A stretch of 64,000 nucleotides of DNA from Scedosporium boydii (Eukaryota > Ascomycota > Sordariomycetes > Microascales > Microascaceae). Below the pieces are notes generated by a model. It was not told where the DNA came from and did no database searches. It was given only the letters and a program-made list of their open reading frames with translations. Positions 57,797 through 64,000 of this stretch are shown piece by piece (within the stretch, counting starts at the first letter, position 1; every line of letters begins with the position of its first letter). The DNA is taken from positions 1 to 64,000 of the forward strand of contig NJFT01000023.1 of the NCBI GenBank assembly GCA_002221725.1. The letters run 5' to 3'. The translations under genes and the position numbers were made by a program.

Positions 57797-58927
57797 ATGA
57801 AGGAAGCAGTTTATGACCACCATTTTCGAGTCGAAATCCGAGATGTTCCTGTGCCGGAACCGAAGGCTGGCCAGGTCCTTATCAGGACAATCGTGTCGGG
57901 ATTGAATCCAAAGGACTGGAAAGTCCCCAAGTGGAACAAAGATCAGGGGCCTAGTAATCATGGCGATGATATTGCCGGGTACATTGAAGCTGTTGGGGAG
58001 GGCGTCGTCGACTTTCATCCCGGCGATCGAGTGGCTGCTTTCCACGAGATGCTTACCCCGCATGGCAGCTTCGCCGAGTATTCAATTGCCTGGGCGAGGA
58101 CGACGTTTCACTTACCATCTAACGTTTCGTTCGAGGGTGGGCAGTAACCCATTTCCTTAAATGTCTAAACACGTTGGTAGCTAATCGGCGTTCGCCCCTT
58201 GATAGAAGCTGCTACGATCCCATTGGCTGCCATGACTGCAGCTCTCGGTGTCTACCAGAAACTCCAAGTCCCCCTCCCTTGGCAACCAGCCGGGAATCAA
58301 TTCCCTCTCATCGTGTATGGCGGTGCAACAGCAGTGGGCTCCTTTGCCATCAAGTTCGCAAGCCTCTCTAACATCCATCCCATCATTACTGTGGCTGGAA
58401 ATGGCATCCCGCATGTCAAATCACTAATAGATAGGGCTAAAGGTGATTTTATTGTCGACTACAGAAAAGGGAATGCCCATGTCGTTGAAGAGTTGCGAAA
58501 GCACGCCGGAACCGATATTCTTCTCGCTTTTGATGCCGTATCTGAAAAGGGGAGCGTCACGAATATCGGAAAGGTTTTGCCTAAGGGTGGCAAGATTACC
58601 ACGGTTCTGCCTGTTCAAGTCACAGGTGAGGACCCTGGACAAGCTGAAGTTGTTCCTACATCGGTCGGGGCCGTGCATAAGGAGCGTCCAACGGCAACGA
58701 AGGCGACGGAGAATGCCCCGGCGCTTGGGGATCGCGAGTTCGGCGCCATTTTCTACCATTTCATAGGACTCGGTTTAGCTGAGGGTTGGTTCGAGGGACA
58801 TCCATACGAGGTTGTCGAGGGAGGACTTGGTGGGTTACGGAATGCGCTTAAACAACTTGAGCAAGGCAAAGTGTCCGCCAAGAAGCTGGTCATCCGCATT
58901 GACGATACCGAAGGGTTGAGGAAATAA
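57797..58927 (+). CDS. MDR-family NAD(P)H oxidoreductase (quinone/enoyl reductase-like, zinc-free)
   Basis: Two exons (57797-58136 and 58206-58927) give 353 residues. The GroES-like half starts MKEAVYDHHFRVEIRDVPVP and has SGLNPKDWKVPKW and GDDIAGYIEAVGEGVVDFHP with GDRV. The intron falls just before EAATIPLAAMTAALGVYQKL. The Rossmann motif is VYGGATAVGSFAIKFA, and KGDFIVDYRKGN and LLAFDAVSEKGS follow. Zinc-binding cysteines and histidines are absent, so it belongs with quinone/enoyl reductases. The NPKDWK motif is common in trans-acting enoyl reductases of fungal polyketide pathways, but no synthase gene is nearby. A cytosolic reductase of an unsaturated carbonyl is the safest call. Confidence 0.85.
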
Positions 58928-59583
58928 TCGCTATTCGAAGAATCTTCAACCGGAAAATGGCTTTTCGCGTTTCTAGGAATGGGTAAAATTTGTCCCCGGT
59001 TTTCAGTAGCCTTATATATCTTGACCCGCACATTGTAGGTGATAATGTCAAACAATCACTTCGGTTGTCAGATCTCACAGGGCGTGTCTATCTATTGTAT
59101 CAAGGTTCACCTGCCTGCGAAATCTCTTGCCTCTCCATATCCTGTTGGCGTGCGAAAGGCTACAATTCTCAAGGATCTGAATTGCACCACGCAACATACC
59201 AACATCTAATTCTCAGAAGCATTCCTTCAGATTTTTATATACAAACGATATAGATATTTTATAATTTTGAAAGATCATCAGAGGCTTGCAAGTCATATAC
59301 TAGAGGATTGTATATTGCCTCTAGTAATAAAAACAAGCCTCTAGTAATAAAAACAAGCCTCTAGTAATAAAAACAAGCCTCTAGTATGAATCAATTCCTT
59401 GTTGACGGGTTTCCTGATAAGTATTAACGGGGATGGACGAATCGCCTCGTTTCGTGCCGTACGTGCGGGAATAGCGGTGGTCGAGAATAGCAATTATAGC
59501 CAGCCAAGAGGCGAGGCACCTATCAAAATAAAATTGTAAGTAAAAGGCACGACTTCCAAAATTGCTGGTCTGGGGGCGCGAGC
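58928..59583. other. intergenic stretch with tandem repeat
   Basis: AT-rich and gene-free. It contains the 20-base tandem repeat and its inverted arm (59281-59386), listed separately. Confidence 0.55.
59281..59386. repeat. 20-base tandem repeat with inverted partial copy
   Basis: Three exact head-to-tail copies of GCCTCTAGTAATAAAAACAA (59317-59376) plus ten bases of a fourth. Upstream, TACTAGAGG (59298-59306) and GAGGCTTG (59281-59288) are the reverse complement of parts of the same unit (CCTCTAGTA and CAAGCCTC). The block could therefore fold back with an 11-base loop. Confidence 0.9.
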
Positions 59584-60054
59584 TCACATCAAGATCATCG
59601 CGATGAGGGCTACAATGACCCCGAGGGCGCAAGCGGACCCCTGGCACCTTTTCGACACACCCATAAAGCTGATAATAACCACCACGAACCAGAACACGAC
59701 CTCCATGCAGTCGAGGATCTTGTTGGCCCTGAGACTACCCCATTTGCGAAACCGCTCGACGTGGCTAGTGATAAGCTGGTAGGTGAATATGATGATAGAT
59801 TTGATACCCTAATGGTAGAGAGGCCTCCTCTCATCAGCAACTTGGCAGTTGGACTAACGGTTCGACGCGGACGGGACAAGTCTACCTACCATGACGATCG
59901 CCAGGGTATCAGATCTAGTGGTAGGGCCCTGGATCTTGCTGATCCGTATACCGGTGAGGACGATTGCGAGGAAGACCAGCATTAGGTATACGACCTGGAG
60001 ACGCGTCTTACGGTGGCTACCGAACCAGAGGCTGTCGGAGAGCTTCGAGAACAT
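59584..60054 (-). CDS. small four-span (MARVEL-like) membrane protein
   Basis: Two exons (60054-59890 and 59808-59584) give 129 residues. After MFSKLSDSLWFGSHRKTRLQ the spans are VVYLMLVFLAIVLTGIRI, LAIVMGIKSIIIFTYQLI, CMEVVFWFVVVIISFMGV and GVIVALIAMILM. The loop THS-type segment SHVERFRKWGSLRANKILDC and the PTTRSDTLAI patch are what I would expect of small fungal MARVEL-like proteins. The fourth span is cut short by the stop at 59584, so a downstream exon may exist. The phase-0 junction (GTAGGT donor, TTAG acceptor) is what joins the second span. Upstream in-frame ATGs to 60189 exist but give an unlikely leader. Confidence 0.6.
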
Positions 60055-60600
60055 GATGCGGAAATCGTGGTTGATGGTGCCGGTGGTTTCTTTTGTTTGA
60101 TATCGAGCCCATTTTCTCTTCACGACGACAGACAAAGGAGTGTGATGGAAAAGACGGTGGGCTGTCAAATCAATTCTTATAAGATTCAAGTTACAAAATA
60201 GTAATCATTTACGCGTAATCAAGATCAATTTTTGTGCTTCAACATCCATCTCACTTTGTAGGTACAGCGTGTTGAGGTAACATGAGGCAAGGAACCATGT
60301 ATTTAATTTACGTGACTAGCCAAATTTGGCTCAGGGATATTAGAGGGAACTACGATGCCTCAGTATTCCTCACAAGTATACGCGTATTGGACAAAATCTC
60401 CGCGTATTTGAAACCCCCAACAAAAGAAAACAAATTTCCGCGTATTTGACCCTTTTACGAACCCACCGCCAAACGGTGCGGTATCGATGACGCTTAAGTG
60501 GGCCTGTTTGATAGTGGCATTTTGGGATGTTTAGGAGGGCGAAACGGCGGCCCAACAAGTTGACATGAAAGTGGACAAGTTCATACCGCCTGTATTTTCT
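60055..60600. other. intergenic stretch, AT-rich
   Basis: CGCGTATT(G/T) recurs (CGCGTATTGGACAAA near 60380, CGCGTATTTGAAACC near 60400, CGCGTATTTGACCC near 60440), each about 20-40 bases apart. Otherwise no gene. Confidence 0.45.
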
Positions 60601-61278
60601 TTACCCGAGCTTGACTGAACACGAACGCGATCCCGAACACATGGCATTATTATATGAAAGACGAGGCCTGACTTCACAGAGCTGCTGGAGCTGCGACCTA
60701 TAGTTCGTGTACAGCTCGGTGCGGTCAGGAACGGGCATTGATGGTGGCGTGTTATGCCAGGCTGAGGCAAAGAAACTGGAGAATTTGACTTTGACATTAG
60801 GGACCGAAAGGAGATGGTCGAGGAAGTAAGTTAGGTGGTACCAAGACTTACCTCGCAAAATCTTGTAGTGTGGTAGTTGGGAGGTAGCCATTATTCGCGT
60901 GTAACTGGTCCCGAGCGGGGTACGCGGACACCCCACGCACGTTGTCCATGGTGTAGCCAAGAGCTCTCCCAGCTTGCCGGAGTACTGGTGATGCGGGACA
61001 AAGCGCTTTCCATAGATTTTCTCTATGAACTGAAGGAACTCAAGGTCCAAGGCGTACTCAGCGGTGCGAAACTGAACGACAGACTCTGCCGAGCCGTTGA
61101 TTGACACTACAGTGTAGCTTGTAGCGCCTTGGACTTGTGATGGTTGGAGACGCCCGCCGATAACTTGTGCGTCCCATTGATTGCATTCGTCTTGTGTTGG
61201 GGGAGCGTTTTCTTCAGGGGATTCATCGGCCTGCATCTTCGGTAGGCCTGTGATAAGGGTCTGTATTTCTGAAGTCAT
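60601..61278 (-). pseudogene. truncated fungal phosphotransferase-like (APH-type) gene
   Basis: The N-terminal part reads QWDAQVIGGRLQPSQVQGAT, AEYALDLEFLQFIEKIYGKR, FVPHHQYSGKLGELLATPWT and, after an intron, SSFFASAWHNTPPSMPVPDR with ELYTNYRSQLQQLCE. This matches my memory of the first half of a fungal aminoglycoside-phosphotransferase-like family. The segment that should follow (the HTDLLENN-type catalytic loop and DFG-type Asp) is missing. The frame ends after about 25 unrelated residues. Exons 61278-60852 and 60788-60601 would give 204 residues against the 350-400 expected. The 63-base intron has no stop and is a multiple of three, so both spliced and unspliced messages stay open. I consider it a broken gene. 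Confidence 0.5.
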
Positions 61279-62205
61279 TTTGTGTATTATATTGAGAGTA
61301 CTGGATAGATGCTAGTAGGAAAAGTTGGCAGTTAATGACGGTTACCAAGAAGAAGATAGAGGTGGAAGGGCGACTAAGAGAACGAAAACGGGAGGTCTCT
61401 TGCTGCACTGCCGTTGACGAAGGACATGAAAAAGAGAAGGCTGGGGCGGCGAGCGTTGAATGTGGTTGCATAATACGACGTAGGAATAACTCACCTAGTT
61501 TCTATTAGTGGCTTGCAACGGAGCTGACAGAGCCATGGCCTGGTTTCAGTCTTAAATTCTACGGAGACCCAAATCAGCCCGCGGGATTGTGATACACCCG
61601 CCGTGTCCGGCTTGTTTAGCTTCGTGTGCCATCTTTCTAGCTACGAAGAATGGGACGCGACCCAGTGAGGAAGAAGCCTAGTACTCCGGAACCACGACAG
61701 GGCTGTAAACAAGCAGGTGAGTCTCGTTGGCCATGTTGGAGACTAATGCCACTGTCGTTTAGAGACGGTCTTGCTAGGTAGTGAGGGTGAAGCATTATGG
61801 TTGACACTGACGAGTTTTGGAGCCTGGATCCGAATCTGGTACCGGCTAACTAAATGTTGCATTGAGTCAGCCCCTTGATACTCCTCCGTTTGGTTCACAA
61901 TGAGCTAAAATCATAACAGGCGTTATAACCACTTTCATCCCTATGCTAATCAAAAGGTGAGGGTGTAAGGGACGTAATCCAAGGCGTAGTGTCCATTCCA
62001 GGCTAGAGCCTATCGAAAGGAGTGACGAAATGCGCTCGCTGCTTCCATATAGTTAGGTATACAATTACCTCCGAGCTGGATTCCAAGGCAAATATACTGG
62101 CCATGGTCATCGACGATGGTGAATTGAATTGGTACCGTTAGGGCGGGCATTATAGCCAGTCGACGACCGACACCTCTACCCTGAGGAACATCCTCCCAAG
62201 ACACT
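61279..62205. other. intergenic stretch, about 0.9 kb
   Basis: It contains the upstream region of the truncated gene. A minus-strand frame (62010-62396) overlaps the next gene out of phase. I see nothing else. Confidence 0.45.
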
Positions 62206-62572
62206 TCAACTCCGCCATGCAGCTTCACGCGACCTATTATCTTCGCTACCCGCTGGGTCATTGTATGAAGCACAATCGCTGTTTCCGCACAGACTGGACC
62301 CTGCAATGGCTCTCTGCGGGGCACTGCCCTTGTAGGCAATCGATGCCTTTTCTGTATGGGTTTCAAAACGTTCACGGTACTTGTTTGCCTGTGCAAAGGC
62401 GAAGTCCGTACATTTATCGTGAGCTTCTCTCTGGTAGTGTTTGCTATACCCGTAAGGATGCTTGTTCATGTAGTCATCCGGCGCCTGGGCGTGACTAACG
62501 AACAAAAGATGGTGTGTTAGCATTGAAATATATGGATTTAGGAAAAAGAAATACTCACGAAGCAGAATCCAT
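62206..62572 (-). CDS. small hydrophilic protein, unrecognised
   Basis: Two exons: a 14-base first exon (62572-62559, MDSAS) ending at GTGAGT, and 62494-62206, giving 100 residues. The body reads HAQAPDDYMNKHPYGYSKHY, then CTDFAFAQANKYRERFETHT and ends in charged residues. It is Tyr/Lys/His-rich, with no signal or membrane span. I do not recognise the family. It shares a Y-x-(D/N)-K-H-P motif with the next upstream gene. The CTAAC branch point and TTAG acceptor support the intron. Confidence 0.4.
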
Positions 62573-62659
62573 GGCGGCTTCGGCCGAAGGTGAAACTAGG
62601 ATCGAGTGTTGTGAAGAATCGAGGTCATGGATTGTCTTCCTTTTGCCAATCATACTATC

Positions 62660-62875
62660 TTACAATCCGTCGTATTCTTTGATGAACTTCTTGGATTCTA
62701 CCTCACGATTTTTATACTGATTATAGTCACGCTTTTCCTCTTCGGAGGGATGCTTGTCAAGGTAGGTTGTGGGGTACTGAGCTCGACGCGAAGTCGCGTA
62801 GTTTCTCAGTTCATATTGGGACATTGCTGAGCTTGTTCTGGTGTAATAGGGGGAGTTTGGATTTGGAGAAGACAT
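62660..62875 (-). CDS. small hydrophilic protein, unrecognised
   Basis: A single exon of 71 residues: MSSPNPNSPYYTRTSSAMSQ, YELRNYATSRRAQYPTTYLD, KHPSEEEKRDYNQYKNREVE, then a short acidic end. It is tyrosine- and charge-rich with no known domain. It lies less than 100 bases upstream of the other tiny gene on the same strand and shares the DKHP/NKHP patch, so they may be one split gene or a divergent pair. Confidence 0.4.
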   Translation of the reverse strand: MSSPNPNSPYYTRTSSAMSQYELRNYATSRRAQYPTTYLDKHPSEEEKRDYNQYKNREVESKKFIKEYDGL

Positions 62876-63030
62876 CTAAGGAACGAGAGGCAGAGTCAAT
62901 AACTAAAGGGTGGTGAGAGGCGAGAAAGGAGGTGATAAAGGCGTTGAGATGGGAGTTGGGATTGAAGTGGTGTTACAGTAAGATATAACTGGACGGAGGT
63001 GAGTATTGAGGGAAATGAGAACAATGCAGT

Positions 63031-63126
63031 GGCAGCTTCCATCTCCACTGGAGCAATAGCGGGAACATCACAGCTTCAACTAGAGCAACAACCAGAACAT
63101 GGCAGCTTCCATCTCCGCTGGAGCAA
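63031..63126. repeat. degenerate tandem repeat, about 35-base period
   Basis: A 26-base segment beginning GGCAGCTTCCATCTCC and ending CTGGAGCAA occurs at 63031-63056 and 63101-63126 with one mismatch. A decayed middle copy (CACAGCTTCAACTAGAGCAA) sits halfway. Some sequence between copies (GGGAACATCA / CCAGAACAT) also matches. Confidence 0.8.
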
Positions 63127-63908
63127 CAGAGTGGTTTTGGAGGGGCTACTCTCACACCCTCTATTCAGCACTGGCTTTCTCCTATTGTGTAGCCCCTGTG
63201 CCAAGACGCCATGAATATTCCTTATCAACATCTATTCTAGGAGATATCAAGCACTTAAGCTGTAACCGTGAGGTCCTAGCCTAGTTGTAACTGAGCTCAA
63301 TGAAGTCCTGCAGTAGCAGGGAAGTAAAATACAGCCCCTGTAGTATCTACGGGCCGAACATAAAGGAGGCCGTCGGTACGGTGGGCCGTTTGCCGTCTTG
63401 TGGGAGTCGAGGGGGCACCTTGTCTGGATCTACCCTGCCAACTACTACATAAAGGTAAGACTAGGAGTAGACGGGCCTCTAAAGGCGAATAATCTCATAG
63501 GCTTCACGACGCCGCGTGCGGGCCAGCGAAGGTGATTTTGTCTAGTGCAGTAGTCCGTAACCACACAAGTCCGTGCCGGGAGTCTCGTTGATTCTAATTG
63601 ATACAAATACAATGTGTGTGTTGCAGCATTTATAGGTTTGTATAATCCTATTGTCGTACCGGTGCTGGCAATCGCCCAAGGCGCCTGCCGAGGCGTACTG
63701 GGGACAGACTGTTACACACTCATCGATTGTAGGGCTTGCAATATCCGCCCGGCCCCGACTTTATCTTCCCTCACTCGCAACCCGCTCACCGCCCAATGCG
63801 ACGTAGCAGGCTACCCAAATAGCCCGTAACGCATAACAGCATTAAATTTGGGTCCTCGAGGGTACCCGCGTTCAGTCGATGGGTCACCCAACTAATCCGT
63901 AATCTGTT

Positions 63909-64000
63909 CGATTCTCTATATAGATTCCAGGTAGGATTCCTTCTACATTGGATTCCACGTTGGATTTCCAGTTAAGATTCCTTCCACGTTCAATTCTCTA
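63909..64000. repeat. GATTCC-type imperfect tandem repeats running off the window
   Basis: (T/G/A)(A/G)GATT(T)CC recurs five times in about 60 bases with spacers such as TTCTACATT, ACGTT and TTCCACGTT. The array seems to continue past the right edge. Confidence 0.65.

Larger units (their letters stand above)
62876..64000. other. repeat-bearing right edge without recognised genes
   Basis: It contains a degenerate 35-base tandem repeat (63031-63126) and GATTCC-rich repeats at the very end. Short open frames exist but none is convincing. Confidence 0.45.

Noticed and set aside
57797..58927. Secondary-metabolite cluster around the enoyl-reductase-like gene
   Set aside because: No polyketide or peptide synthase, cyclase or methyltransferase was recognised near it.
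62010..62396. 128-codon minus-strand frame
   Set aside because: It overlaps the spliced small gene out of phase and lacks motifs.
1..64000. tRNA, rRNA, CRISPR or intact transposon
   Set aside because: I saw no clover-leaf with A/B boxes, no rRNA-like segment, no regular repeat-spacer array and no transposase, reverse transcriptase or long terminal repeats. A tRNAscan or repeat search could overturn this for small elements.

Overview
The window looks like nuclear DNA of a filamentous ascomycete (Pezizomycotina; Aspergillus/Penicillium-type is a guess). Nearly every gene is interrupted by short introns of about 50-110 bases with GTAAGT/GTATGT-type donors, CTAAC/CTGAC branch points and YAG acceptors. 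The families are fungal too: F-box proteins, allantoate-permease-type transporters, a GH75 chitosanase, DUF3176/DUF3433 membrane proteins and GPI-type proteins. Gene models below were spliced by hand. Where exon coordinates are listed, the exon lengths sum to an open frame.

Layout. 0.35-8.75 kb: a compact catabolic-looking cluster. It holds a biotin carboxylase/biotin-carrier subunit (-), an acyl-CoA carboxyltransferase subunit (-) and, divergent from the latter, an AtuA/DUF1446 protein (+). A perfect CCG...CGG inverted repeat lies in the shared promoter. An allantoate-permease-type MFS transporter follows (9.0-11.3 kb). 12.9-17.1 kb: an F-box protein and a GH75 chitosanase with a GPI-type tail. 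20.5-28.1 kb: a second allantoate-type MFS carrier, an ERG3-like sterol C-5 desaturase and a DHA2/VBA-type MFS exporter. 29.6-35.8 kb: a secreted arylsulfotransferase-fold (ASST) protein, a four-span protein with a PPPY tail, and a single-span cysteine-rich protein. 37.4-46.4 kb: a full-length ABCC transporter, a small SRPBCC protein and a third allantoate-type MFS carrier. 49.2-57.5 kb: four consecutive cell-surface genes (DUF3176, VWA with GPI-type tail, cysteine-rich with GPI-type tail, DUF3433). 57.8-64 kb: an MDR oxidoreductase, a small four-span protein, a truncated phosphotransferase-like gene, two tiny proteins, and several short tandem and inverted repeats.

Transport and surface functions dominate: four MFS carriers, one ABCC pump, and at least six secreted or membrane proteins of unknown role. 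No polyketide synthase, peptide synthetase, terpene synthase, intact transposon, rRNA, tRNA or CRISPR array was recognised. The most coherent functional unit is the left-hand carboxylase/AtuA cluster. By analogy with the bacterial acyclic-terpene utilisation (atu) genes it probably carboxylates a branched or isoprenoid acyl-CoA, but the substrate is inference.
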